Part shown: positions 1 to 9,136 of the stretch, piece after piece
Layout: every line of letters begins with the position of its first letter
Numbering within the stretch: position 1 is the stretch's first letter
DNA from: Paramecium sonneborni
Taxonomy: Eukaryota; Ciliophora; Oligohymenophorea; Peniculida; Parameciidae
Length of the DNA stretch: 13,525 nucleotides
NCBI GenBank assembly: GCA_905182985.1
Contig: CAJJDN010000061.1
Span: forward strand, 7,207 to 20,731
Direction of reading: 5' to 3'
Made by a program: the position numbers and the translations under genes
The notes under the pieces: generated by a model
Seen by the model: only the letters and a program-made list of their open reading frames with translations
Databases searched by the model: none
What the model was told of the DNA's origin: nothing

Positions 1-1080
1 AAATATTTTAATAGTTTTAACTTTCCGTAGACAAAAATATTACTTAAATTATGAAATATTTAAGTATAAATTTATGAACTTATTTAATACAATTTATAAA
101 GTAGATTTCTAAACTTTCTTGAATTTTAAAAATAATACATGAGCATATTTCAATAATTTAATCAATTGCTTTAACATTTAACTTTCATAATAATTTGATT
201 AATAATTTGCAATCTATGATAATTCTCCAATTAAATTACTTAAATTAGGGATTTTTATTGATGTATTGATAATAGATTTGGCAGAGGATATATTATAAAG
301 TACGATATTATTATTCTTGAATCAAAAAGCAATTCTATTACATTTACTTTTTAACTTTTTTGGAGTTGAATTTTAATTGAAAACTTATGATGAAAAATTA
401 TTTTCTAGCCAACACAAGTAGACTTTTTAGAACATAGTGGCTATTTAATTACTGTAATTTATGGAGAGAAAAATAGAAAAGAAGAATTCCTTTATGTTTC
501 AGGCCTTAGTAATTCTTTTTATTATTATCTATTGAAATTAAAATCAATAAGCATTACTTTATGTAGCAAAAACAATTTTATGTTTAGCTGCAAACATATC
601 TCTTATTTTATAAAATTACTTGCTTTTATTATTTTTGCTAAGACTGGGAGTTTAAAACATAATTTATGGATTTGGAAGAAGTTCAACTGAATAAAGTAAC
701 TGAATTCTTAAAAAATCAAAATTCATAAATTTATAAAGAAAAGGATATGAATGGTGGGTTTTCCTAATCTTTTTATTTAGTTGGTTGCTATTTAATAAAA
801 TTAATTTTATTTAATTCTAAACTTTTAAAAATTTATTTTTATTTACAATATCTTATTAAAATATTTAATTTATTTTAATCTATGCATAATCATATATAAT
901 ATTAATAAACAGTACATTTTATGTTGATACTATTAATCATTCCTCTTTTACTTATTTCATCATTTGACTAATTCTTCTTTTATTTTAAGATTTTTAAATA
1001 AATAATTTATATAAGAAAGATAATTACATTAATCTATTTTTATTTTAATTTTGTTTAATAACATAATAGAATTAATTAAA
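1..1080. other. AT-rich stretch with coding-like fragments, no gene resolved
   Basis: No gene can be modelled with confidence. On the plus strand, the frame from about 248 to 417 and the frame from 439 to about 530 both read like protein. They join if a 20-nt GTA...TAG segment at 418-437 is an intron. A separate frame has an ATG at 666 beginning MDLEEVQLNKVTEFLKNQ and stays open to the TGA near 1100, but after about 40 codons it turns into low-complexity AT-rich sequence. These could be exons of an interrupted or decayed gene. TGA is rare in such AT-rich DNA, so long open frames arise by chance and this is weak evidence. Confidence 0.3.
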
Positions 1081-1082
1081 TT

Positions 1083-1771
1083 TCAGCAACATCCTCCTGA
1101 TTTAGAACTATTTTTTTAAGTTTAAGTCAGATTAATAGCCTATTGAACTTAAACTCCTGGTAGTTCATCTGTCTATTCATTTTTCTCTACAAATTTCAAA
1201 GCTTCTGTGGCTGCCTATGAGAAAGCCTAAAAAATATGTGAAAAATTACTTCAATAATGTTTAAATTATTCTTTGCACTTGTTTCAATAAAATATAGCCT
1301 CTTTTCATTCGCAAATTCCTATCCTTCTTATATGGAAACTTATCGCCATTTATATTATGAATATTATACTATATTTCTAAATCAACTTTATTCCCAATTA
1401 AGATTATTATCATATCCTATTTGCCTTATTATTAACACTCTTCGATCCATTTTGTAACATTTTAGAAAGATTCTCTACTTGTGATATCATAAACTACTAT
1501 TGCTCCTGTTGCTGCTCTATAATATTATCTAGTCATAGCTTTATATTTTTCAGAGCCAGCAGTATCCCAAATTTATAATTTTACTTCTTTATTCCCTAAT
1601 TGCAGAATTTTTGCTCCAAATTCTAATCCAATTGTAAGAAAATGTATTTCTTTAAACTAATTTTTCAAAAATTAATAACAAATGCAAGATTTCCCTACAG
1701 CTACATAATTTCATAATTCTATTACCTTAATCTCCTACTATTATAAACTTAAACAAATATTGATAGGACAT
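1083..1771 (-). CDS. Rab2-like small GTPase, two tiny introns plus a 26-bp insert
   Basis: A small GTPase that should cycle between GTP and GDP and recruit effectors to Golgi/ER-type membranes. The modelled protein is 204 residues (exons 1771-1726, 1700-1250 and 1226-1083, minus 1341-1366), usual for a Rab. The ATG at 1771 gives MSYQYLFKFIIVGDQAVGKS, with the P-loop at residues 13-20. Then come a switch I region with TIGLEFGAK (about 38-46), WDTAGSE (60-66), the NKVD guanine-specificity motif (119-122) and ETSAKNN. The C-terminus SGGCC is a double-cysteine geranylgeranylation signal. YLFKFI and TIGLEFGA place it near Rab2/Rab4/Rab14. Switch II has Ser where almost all Rabs have the catalytic Gln, so intrinsic GTP hydrolysis may be altered. 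Glutamines are mostly TAA/TAG. The frame needs both introns and the insert removed; if the insert is not removed, this copy is a pseudogene. Confidence 0.9.
1227..1249 (-). other. 23-nt spliceosomal intron near the Rab 3' end
   Basis: Minus-strand GTAATTTTTC...TTTTTTAG. Removing it joins NLNIIE to AFSQAATEALKF, the expected last helix of a Rab. Unspliced, the frame reaches a TGA about 20 codons on. Confidence 0.92.
1341..1366. other. 26-bp TA-bounded insert in the Rab gene, candidate IES
   Basis: The segment starts TATCGCCATT and is followed by another TA at 1367-1368. Excision leaving one TA restores the frame from NKVDLE into QVSIQEGQEFA. The left end TATCGCCA matches the Paramecium IES end consensus TAYAGYNR at 7 of 8 positions; the other end, read inward as TATAATAT, matches less well. 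Twenty-six bp is the classic short IES size. A rival reading is a 23-nt intron whose acceptor mutated from AG to TG, which would give the slightly better Rab alignment DLEIQRQVS. Confidence 0.55.
1701..1725 (-). other. 25-nt spliceosomal intron in the Rab P-loop
   Basis: On the minus strand it begins GTAATAG and ends TATGTAG. Removing it joins GAT TAA G to CT GTA GGG AAA TCT and restores GDQAVGKS, the P-loop. Read through, the motif is destroyed. Length and GTA...TAG ends are typical of Paramecium introns. Confidence 0.92.
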
Positions 1772-1830
1772 TAATAATAATAGTGAAATTAATTCAATGA
1801 ATTGCCATAAATCCATTTTTGTTAATCCTA

Positions 1831-1897
1831 ATTCTATTATCAAAAATCGCCGAAATTCTATTATCAAAAATCGCCGAAATTCTATTAACAAAAAACT
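1831..1897. repeat. 24-bp tandem repeat, about 2.7 copies
   Basis: Two identical 24-bp copies lie at 1831-1854 and 1855-1878, starting ATTCTATTATC and ending ATCGCCGAA. A third, diverged and shortened copy covers about 1879-1897. The block sits 60 bp upstream of the Rab ATG. On the minus strand each perfect unit reads QQNFGDF then TGA, so it duplicates the stop of the open frame that enters from the right. Confidence 0.95.
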
Positions 1898-2277
1898 GCT
1901 TAAATTATAGAATCAAAAAATTCTTGATATATATTATTTATTTATATTAGAATATCAATAGAAAATGAAATCATTATAAGTGTTGCAATTTTATTAAACA
2001 TAAATTTATTTCCTTAACTTGAATTAACGATTTCTTAATAAAATGCATGAACAACTTCAGACTTTATATCCTTGGCTGCGATTTAAATCTGTAATTGTGA
2101 CCTTTTTACCCTAAAGTGTATATAGTAAAAATTAGATTTATAATAATAGAAAATCTAGAAAATAGCATATTTATTGCAGTCAATAAAATCACCTACTATT
2201 GTTGATATAGATTAAATACTGAGGTTTATTGCAAAGTTTAATGTTATTATGAGTTTGATTATAAATAAAGTTGCTTT
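1864..2277 (-). CDS. Open frame of unknown function, hydrophobic N-terminal part
   Basis: I do not recognise the product. The frame is open for 137 codons between TGA at 2278-2280 and TGA at 1864-1866, inside the tandem repeat. Its start has hydrophobic stretches (LFIIKLIITLNFAINL), then a basic segment, then AAKDIKSEVVHAFYQEIVNS, another hydrophobic stretch, and the end QQNFGDF. The layout resembles membrane segments around a soluble loop, but no family motif is visible. There is no convincing early ATG, so a real gene would need another exon upstream. Composition is more protein-like than the flanks, but TGA is rare here and chance is not excluded. Confidence 0.35.
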
Positions 2278-2465
2278 TCACTCTTTTATTTTTTGCTAAT
2301 TATTGTAATTGCGAGATATTTATTATTTGAAATAATCTTATAATTTAGAATAGGCCAAGATTTCCAAAAATAAAGATATTTAAAATTTAATATCGTGAAA
2401 AAAATAACAAAGTTTATTTTTCTTATTAATTTATTTGGTATGGTTAAATTAAAAAAATATTTTTA

Positions 2466-4158
2466 TCATTTTACTTAAAAAGTTAATTATTAGGGAGAGA
2501 CCTAAAGTAGAAATTGATTTGTAACATTTTGTTAGAAATAACTTTTAAAAAACAATAAATTGTAAAAATAATTCAAAAAATATAATATGTTATGAAAATG
2601 GCTTTAGATCATTTTCTAAAAGATTTACTCACCCTACATGTATTTAAGAAAATTGACTATTAAGGAGATTTACAAAACTAAATTAGATCTGATTTGGATG
2701 AGAAGGTTATTAGATTTTCTAATTCCCTAATTGAAAATTTTCCATAAAATCAATGAAATTGTTCTCAATTATTTTGAATAAAACTAATAACATATACTTA
2801 AAATTTAATTTGATTAATATTTCAAACTTGTTCGTTGCTGAAATCTATAAATCTTACTAATAGAAAGCTATAGGTAAATATTAAATTTAGCCAGCATACA
2901 GAACATTCTCTAATTAGAGTATTATTCATTCTTATAGATTGAATTGATGAATATATATAAACGTTCATTTTTTAGTATAAGATACCTGAATCTGAAAAGC
3001 TTTAATTTGATGGCAATGTAAGCAAAACCTTTAAAAATTTATACTTCTTCCTTACAAGCATGATATTTCATACAAATTTTTAACAATATCTAGACTTAAG
3101 CAAAATGTAGGTTGTTACGTGTTGAAAATAAAGGCTAAGCATGATCAAATTTAGCTGTTGCATCATCCAATTTAGCAAAATAAGTTTAATAATCTTATTC
3201 TCTTCTCAAAGTTTCCTTATCACCTTTTATTAATTTTAGGCTCCATATTTCACCATTTTATATTCTTATTTGGCATCAAAAGATTATCATTAAACTCGCC
3301 TGATCTGTTTAATTGTTAACACCAATTGAAATCCATATGAGCATCATAAAAATAAAATGAAACTTAAGAAATAAAACTGACTTATAATAAATTTGTGATA
3401 ATAAAAACCTTATTTTAATTTTTAAATCTTAATTTTATAACAATAGAAACTATGCATAAATAAACTCTTATATGTGATGATTAAAATTCTGATTGAAAAA
3501 ATGAACAATCATAAAAATAAATATGTAAATTTGAATAAAAATACTAGATCACAATCTTCTTAAAATAAATTAATTAAATATTTTTATTTTTAAAGCATTC
3601 TATGCATTTATTAGGTTCCATAATTAATAATTAATAGATTAGGTTTTTACCAAAATTTAGAAAGTATGAATTTAAAAAAGCCTTTCTTGAATCATGTACC
3701 TCATACCTAATAATTATTAAAGGAAACTATGTACTGAAAGATAATATGAACATAATTTATTTTGAGAATAGGCTACCAATATATAAATAGAGACCAAGTA
3801 TATATGTCTAATAAACTATATCTAATTCAGTATAGGGCATATTCGATATATATAGAGTTTGTGTATCGTTTTAGATGTTACTCTATTTTAAAACATATCG
3901 GTCTTTATGGATTTCCTCTTTCAGGTGTTGTAATTTTGTATGTTTTAACATCTAACTCCAAGGTATTAATAATTTCTGTTTCTTATCACGACTTTTTTAT
4001 AATAAGCCTTTTAATAGTTGGATCTATAAATATTAAATTTCTTATCTATATAAATACCCTACATTAAAATCATACTTATTTCTATAAATAATTAAGATTT
4101 CAGAATTAGACAGAGAAGCCTATTAAGAAATCTGAATGAATTGAGGTTTTAAAATGAT
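2466..4158 (-). CDS. Coding-like minus-strand block, gene structure unresolved
   Basis: Two long minus-strand frames overlap end to end. The first is open from 4158 to TGA at 3250-3252 (302 codons; first ATG at 3951). It includes the segments YRNKYDFNVGYLYRQE and YISNMPYTELDIVYQT. The second follows in another frame, from about 3280 to T at 2466, and opens with NGEIWSLKLIKGDKETLRRE and AKLDDATAKFDHAQPLF. The best protein-like composition is at 3060-3300 and 3780-4120; the part below about 2900 is dubious. A competing minus frame at about 3826-3980 reads KITTPERGNPQRPICFK and may be the true one there. Joining them would need an insert or indel near 3265-3290. I do not recognise a family. Confidence 0.35.
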
Positions 4159-4518
4159 TCAAAAATAATTGTCAATTAAAATATAAACATAATATTGCTG
4201 AATTATTTATAAATTTAATAGAGAGCACAAACTAAGTTGTTGATTGGTTTTATTCTTTATTTTTTTTATTTTGAAGATATTAAAGTAAGAAGGGGATTTT
4301 ATGAAAAATATTATTTTATTTTATTTTTTGTTGATCAAAAAATTTCCTATCCTAAGTAAAAATTGAATATTTAATATGTTACATTTGAAACTCTAATTAT
4401 TATGAATTAAAATGCACCTTCATCTTTTTACATAGAATGATTATAAAAAAGGAAATGATTAGAGATTAATTATGTACTATGAGATTTCGATGATGGGTTT
4501 TCAATCTGCTAAAGATAA

Positions 4519-5165
4519 ATGAGTAAAATAAATAAGAAAAAAAATGTAGGATAGATCATATAATTAAATATAATCGTTGAGAATGCGTTTAAACAATTTC
4601 TTCAGATTCTTACCTCACAAGGAAAGAGTTTCTAGTCCACCAAAAAAAAGAAATATGAACCCATAAAAAATAATAGTTGCTCAAATGAAGAGCCAGAAAT
4701 ATGAAAACCTAGAGAGAAGCATATGAAAGTAGCATTAAAAATAGAATAAGGTTTATGGATTAAAAAATGCTCAAAAAACCACCTTGTTTAGCTAAAGAGA
4801 ATCCATTAAAAAGATTAAGTTTTAAGGATAAGTCAAAATCAACTTTTAATCACTCAAGACGAAATAATTATTTATTAAATCATAATTTGAAACTGATTAA
4901 AACATATCTAATGTAAAATTAGGGTAATTCATCTCCCCTATATTAAAATAATAATTATGCAATGATAGAGGGAATCAGGTTCCATAGAATTATGTCAGCA
5001 AGACAGAAATATATCAAAATATCATATTTTCGAATTGCAATTGATCATAACCTACGCATAGATATGTATTTTAAAAACTAACATTCGGATGGAGAAAATT
5101 ATTAAGCAATGGGACAGACTTCATCAGAAGAAATTATTCAATAATAGATAGATTAATTATATTGA
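4519..5165 (+). CDS. Unknown basic protein, one 26-bp candidate IES
   Basis: No domain is recognised. The ATG at 4519 starts MSKINKKKNVGQIIQLNI, and the frame runs through KKKKYEPIKNN to 4673. Removing 4674-4699 joins it to MKTQREAYESSIKNRIRFMD, which stays open to the TGA at 5163-5165. The end, TSSEEIIQQQIDQLY, looks like a normal Paramecium C-terminus. The modelled product is about 206 residues, rich in Lys, Asn and Gln, without membrane segments. Between about 4780 and 5030 a second frame is equally protein-like (KLGQFISPILKQQL). A different model with a 28-bp excision near 5010-5040 would also end in the same tail, so the middle of the protein is uncertain. Confidence 0.5.
4674..4699. other. 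26-bp TA-bounded segment, candidate IES
   Basis: It starts TAGTTGCTC and is followed by TA at 4700-4701. Excision leaving one TA shifts the frame from KYEPIKNN into MKTQREAYE and bypasses the TGA that otherwise ends the first frame. The right end, read inward as TATTTCTG, matches TAYAGYNR at 6 of 8 positions; the left end matches poorly. Size and frame effect are as expected for a short IES, but AT-rich DNA has many TA pairs. Confidence 0.4.
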
Positions 5166-5212
5166 ATTTATTAAAAATAAAATCTTAATTTATTAGATCA
5201 TATCATAACTAG

Positions 5213-5737
5213 ATGAATTTGTTTTTGTTGCTATTATAATCTTAATTGATTGCTTTTTTAGATTTAAATAATGCTCTCAGATATTGGATTTTTTATTATT
5301 ATAATATGCAATTATAAGAGAATAATAAAGAATTATTTCAAAAGGATTTAAAACAAGAGAAAAATTGTCTTCATAACATTCCAATTTTTCTATTTGTTGT
5401 TAACTTTGCCCTTATTGTTAATTTTATTTTTTAAACAATTACGTCTTATTCTTTGAATTAATTCGATATTAATTAACTTAGCCATTCTTAATACCTTTAA
5501 CAAATCCTTTTCCATTGGGGAAAAATGAAAATACAAATGATTAATTAGTAATCAAGTTTATAAAATTATCTTTATCTATGTCCTATAATCTTATTGATAA
5601 ATAAGTTTCTCCACTTATCACTTTTATCTCCTAATGGTGATATAGATAGCCTAAATCTTTATACTATTTTTATTGAAAAAACATTTCTCATGGTTTTTAT
5701 TCACTTTCAATACCATAAATATATTAGATTGTATTGA
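5213..5737 (+). CDS. Possible multi-pass membrane protein
   Basis: An uninterrupted 174-codon frame starts at ATG 5213 (MNLFLLLLQSQLIAFLDLNN) and ends at TGA 5735-5737, with TAA/TAG as Gln. It begins 47 bp after the previous stop, a spacing normal for Paramecium. The N-terminus is hydrophobic. Further hydrophobic stretches are at about residues 60-80 (IPIFLFVVNFALIVNFIF), 125-140 and 155-165, separated by polar segments. No family motif is visible. A 105-codon ATG frame on the opposite strand (5198-5515) competes, so this is a candidate only. Confidence 0.4.
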
Positions 5738-6332
5738 ACACTAATCGATAATGGAACAAAAGATTTACTTTAAATTATAAAATCTTGCTCTTTTTCAAAA
5801 GATAAAATTATATATCTTTGACTTAAAAAATTATGTTTATAATAGAAAATTTCAAATTAATCTTATTTGGCTTTTTTGAGTTTATGTATATTATTTTAAA
5901 GACTATTATTTAATGAATTTTAATTATTTTTTAAAATTTGTTTAGTAAATGTTTTCATAACATTATGATTTGAGGGATGTTCAAAAATTTTATAAGAACC
6001 TTGAAATGTAATTAACTCTACCATATATAACATCTATATTTAAATCATATAATAAAAGAAAAAAAAGCTTAATAATAGAATTGAAAAGTAAATTTTAGCA
6101 AACAAAAGAAAAAAAAATTTAATTAAATTTTATAATAAAATAAAAATATGAAATATGTATAATTTTAATAAATGCATATAAAAGATTTTTACATCTAAAA
6201 AGTTAGTATTCACAATTTTAATTCATTTAATCACTCTTTAATTATTTCAGAGTCTTCTTAGGTTAGGACAAGTAATAGATCTAATTAATCATATACTTCG
6301 GAATTGGAGAAATAAAAAAGATCCTTCTTCAT
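5738..6332. other. AT-rich spacer, nothing recognised
   Basis: Mostly A/T runs, including A-rich tracts around 6050-6170. A short coding-like stretch at about 6245-6335 may be the 5' part of the following gene in another frame. No repeat or RNA gene was seen. Confidence 0.5.
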
Positions 6333-6761
6333 ATGGAGAAAAATAAACTAAAATCAATTAAAGAGGATAATCAAAATAAAATTTAATAATAAGACAAAAA
6401 GTCAAATCAATAATAATAATTACAATAATATTAATATTAATCGAATAAAAAATAATAAGCTAAAGAAAAAGGAAAAAAACATAAGAAAGATAAAAACCAT
6501 AACCATTTCTCTACATAGACAGCAACTAGGTTAATTAATATTATGAGATTGGGTCAGAAATTTCAAAGGAAAACTAAATCATGTTAAGAACTTAGCTTTT
6601 CACTTTTTTATTATGTATCTCAATACCAAGATACAAGGTTATATGACTATTTCAGGAAAATATGCATTTTTTATTTTTTTTAATTCTATTAATTCAAAAG
6701 CATCATCCAAAACAAAATTATTATGTTTCTCTTGATTAAACCCATTTTTCTGCTATTCTGA
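6333..6761 (+). CDS. Possible Gln/Lys-rich low-complexity protein
   Basis: The ATG at 6333 opens a 142-codon frame to TGA 6759-6761. The first half is Gln- and Lys-rich: MEKNKLKSIKEDNQNK, a run of TAA codons read as Gln, then KEKGKKHKKDKNHNHF. About residues 60-95 are mixed (TQTATRLINIMRLGQKFQRK), and the tail is hydrophobic and AT-driven. Lys/His clusters with poly-Gln are common in Paramecium disordered regions. The coding-like signal begins upstream at about 6245 in other frames, so the true start and possible splicing are uncertain. Function unknown. Confidence 0.35.
6408..6460. repeat. Trinucleotide-rich (TAA) tract
   Basis: An imperfect run of TAA/AAT units (AATAATAATAATTACAATAA and similar). 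In the plus frame from 6333 it encodes poly-glutamine interrupted by Leu, Tyr and Ser. Confidence 0.7.
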
Positions 6762-7164
6762 ATAAGTGAAACTTGATTATTGATTAAAATTTTTTTTGAT
6801 CTTTAAAAATTATAATAAAATACATTATTATTTTTATAATTTATTTTCTTATAGTAAACATAATTTATATCAAAAATTGTATGATAATAATAAAAAATTA
6901 AATTAAATATATAATTGAAAAGATCAATTTTATGATTTGAAAAATTATTAAAGGGAAGACCTTGTGTTATAGAGACTTAATGATTCATTTTAATTTTATC
7001 AACTACTGTGAATATTTTTTTAACTTGATCTTTTAAAAATTCAATTATATGAATCGGTCACTAAAAGCTAAAAGGAAAAGTAATTGTCTAAAAAATCAAA
7101 ACAAAACACAAAAAAGCTTAAAAAAATTAATAACCATTGTAAATATTATAAAATCAAAATGAAA
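6762..7164. other. AT-rich spacer downstream of WD40 gene 1
   Basis: No gene seen on either strand. It separates the 3' ends of the 6333-6761 candidate (+) and the WD40 gene at 7165-8184 (-), a convergent arrangement. No hairpin terminator was identified. Confidence 0.5.
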
Positions 7165-8184
7165 TCATTTCTCTTTATATTTTCTTATTGATATTTAATT
7201 TTTCTCATTATTCCAAATAAGCAAATATTCTCCATCATCGCTTATTGAACCACAAAAATATTCATCATAAAAATCAATTGACTCTTCTAAAATGAAATCA
7301 ATCTACTATTATTCTTTTTTTTAAATGTCTTATCTTAATTTGCACTTTATAACATTTAAATTGTAACTACTTTTATTAAATATTAATCCTTTGTTAGGAT
7401 TGAATATCATTGGAAAAAATTCATTACAAAATTAACCTCCTTCTTAAATCTAGACTTTTTGTTTGTTTAAAAATTTTTAAGATAAATTTTCAAATATGTA
7501 TATTTCCAGATAATTGGCTGCATAAGGTTGAAATACAAAGATATCATTTGTAATAAAGCATAAACGCAAACCATCATTTGAAATTATTTATTTTAAAATC
7601 CATTAATTACATTATTATTAAAATTAATATACAAAGACTTATTGATCATTTGAGCATGATATTATTTTTTGTTAATTTTCACACATAGATACTCCATAAA
7701 CTGCTCCTCTATGATCAGTTAAGTTATACAAACAAGTCCATTATTGTGGATATTGTTAAAATTAACTCCAAATTTTTATTGTTTTTCCATAGTGTCCAGT
7801 CACTACTTGATCCTCTTATTTAGAGATACACAAACAAAGTGTTGAACCTGAATTTGCATCTAACTTTTAAATGAATTTTGATTTAGCTATCATATTGATT
7901 GACTATAAATAAATTGATGAATTCTTGCATCCACATACAAAATTTTATCGTATTTTGAAAAAATTTAGAGTATTAATATTAGAAGAATTTATTTTGAATT
8001 TTTAAATAGTTTTAAAAGAGTTTTATTTGAAGTAATATATTATTATGATTGATTCTTCTGAACTGATTACTATTGAATTTTTAGTATTGATAGCCATAGC
8101 ATTACATGAATTTAATGTACAATATTATTTTTAAGAAATGACTTCGTATGAGATTTTATTTTTTGAATTGATTAGATTTTCCAT
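7165..8184 (-). CDS. WD40-repeat protein, intact (copy 1)
   Basis: A 339-residue protein, uninterrupted from ATG 8184 to TGA 7165-7167, with about 29 in-frame TAA/TAG codons and no intron or insert. WD40 blades are scaffolds for protein contacts; the partner is unknown. Visible repeats: CNAMAINTKNSIVISSEES (about 27-45), NTLNFFKIRQNFVCGC (71-86), LCLCISKQEDQVVTGHYGKT with IKIW (116-139), and HRGAVYGVSMCENQQKIISC (158-177). The C-terminal part has RLCFITNDIFVFQP and a last blade GSISDDGEYLLIW followed by ISIRKYKEK, shared with the copies at 10701 and (in part) 11776. ATG 8184 follows a TGA upstream in frame; an ATG at 8232 would add 16 residues. Family members I recall carry an extra N-terminal region, which this copy lacks. 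It is cytosolic by appearance, with no signal or membrane segment. Confidence 0.88.
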
Positions 8185-8711
8185 TAATTAATAAAAAATA
8201 TTGAATTCCTTATAAATTATATAATTTCTCATTTATATTTTATAGTGTATAGAATATTAAGTTTATCAAAAATTTAGTAATATTTATCATCAAAAATATT
8301 TAGAATACACCCTTTCATTTAAAAATAAATTTTCACTGCTTTAATTATATTTAAATTTTTTATATAAGAATTTATTTTATGCATGTTTATTTAATTATAT
8401 TTTATGGTGATCGTGAACTTTATTTTCAACCCAAATTATTATTGAAATTTTTAAAATGATTAATTTTATATTATTTGCGTATTGAAGAATTAATATTATA
8501 CTACATGTGATTTAAAAATAATAAAAAAATTCTTTAAATATGAAAAAAATGTGTATTAAGAAAAATATTGTTACTAAAAATTTTTTGACAACTAAATCAG
8601 AAATTTATTATTTACATTAAAGTTCAAAGAAACTTTTTAAATGGTTTTTTTAGGTTTTAATTAGGAATTGCTTTTATAATTTAGCATAAATCATTTATTA
8701 TATTATTATTA
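8185..8711. other. AT-rich spacer with no supported gene
   Basis: It should contain the promoter of the minus-strand WD40 gene, but no motif can be assigned. A short minus frame MKGCILNIFDDKYY starting near 8320 is open for 30 codons and may be a remnant of a longer N-terminus. Otherwise A/T runs only. Confidence 0.5.
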
Positions 8712-8959
8712 AAAGGATTGCCTGATTAACTGGAGGTTGGAATTGGTGATAAACCTATGATAGTTGTTAAATATTAAGGTAAATCCAAAAATATCTTTTT
8801 GAATTAATTTCTTTTATGATCCTATATAGTTTGATAAAACCACTAAATTTTATATTTTAGTAAAGTTTCAAATAATGCAATTGTGGTATTAACTTATTCC
8901 AACAAATTACAAAAATAAACTCTTGAGTAATTAGGAATTCCAGTAGCTCTAATTCTTTT
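8712..8959 (+). pseudogene. HSP70 (DnaK family) relic
   Basis: A decayed fragment of the HSP70 ATPase domain. At 8733-8795 it reads LEVGIGDKPMIVVKYQGKSK, matching the conserved HSP70 stretch around GDKPMIVV. In the same frame at 8865-8955 it reads VSNNAIVVLTYSNKLQKQTL then EQLGIPVALI, matching the region usually [22 protein letters not shown]. The spacing between the blocks (about 22 codons) is near that of real HSP70 (about 24). Between them lie two in-frame TGA stops (8817 and 8832), and the EEISSMVL motif is gone. No other part of the chaperone is visible on either side. It is clearly non-functional, and the number of substitutions suggests it is old. Confidence 0.78.
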
Positions 8960-9136
8960 ATATAAAATTTTATTATGATTTATTCTATTTAATCATTTTT
9001 AATTTAAAGTTAGAATTAAAACTTATAAATAAGAAAGATAAATGAAATAAAAATTTATTTAATTAATTAAGAATAAAATGTACAGGTGATGCATAATATA
9101 CATAAAGTCATAATATAAAAATATTTAATTTTTCTC
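8960..9136. other. AT-rich spacer
   Basis: Lies between the HSP70 relic and the zinc-binding/coiled-coil gene. Nothing recognisable. Confidence 0.5.

Noticed and set aside
1333..1363. A 31-nt GTA...AAG intron over the Rab insert
   Set aside because: It has canonical GT and AG ends but removing it leaves the Rab out of frame.
1257..1457. 66-codon plus-strand open frame
   Set aside because: It is antisense to the well-supported Rab exon 2 and has no motif of its own; the Rab frame explains the sequence.
2592..2756. 54-codon plus-strand frame beginning MKMALDHFLKDLL
   Set aside because: Short, no motif, opposed by an open minus frame; chance frames of this length are common because TGA is rare.
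3762..4067. 101-codon plus-strand open frame as a gene
   Set aside because: It starts with TTG rather than ATG, has no recognisable domain, and minus-strand frames over the same bases read at least as well. Kept only as a finding about stop-poor sequence.
4689..4720. 30-bp excision around the TGA near 4711
   Set aside because: Needed only if the frame from ATG 4583 were the gene; the ATG 4519 model does not require it, and the ends match the IES consensus poorly.
5006..5040. 28-bp TA-to-TA excision in the 4519-5165 gene
   Set aside because: It gives a plausible alternative model, but the simpler model with a single 26-bp segment already stays open to the stop.
5198..5515. 105-codon minus-strand frame starting MEKDLLKVLRMAKL
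   Set aside because: It overlaps the plus-strand 174-codon candidate; its later half is AT-driven low complexity. Neither strand is proven, and the plus one has the better spacing and length.
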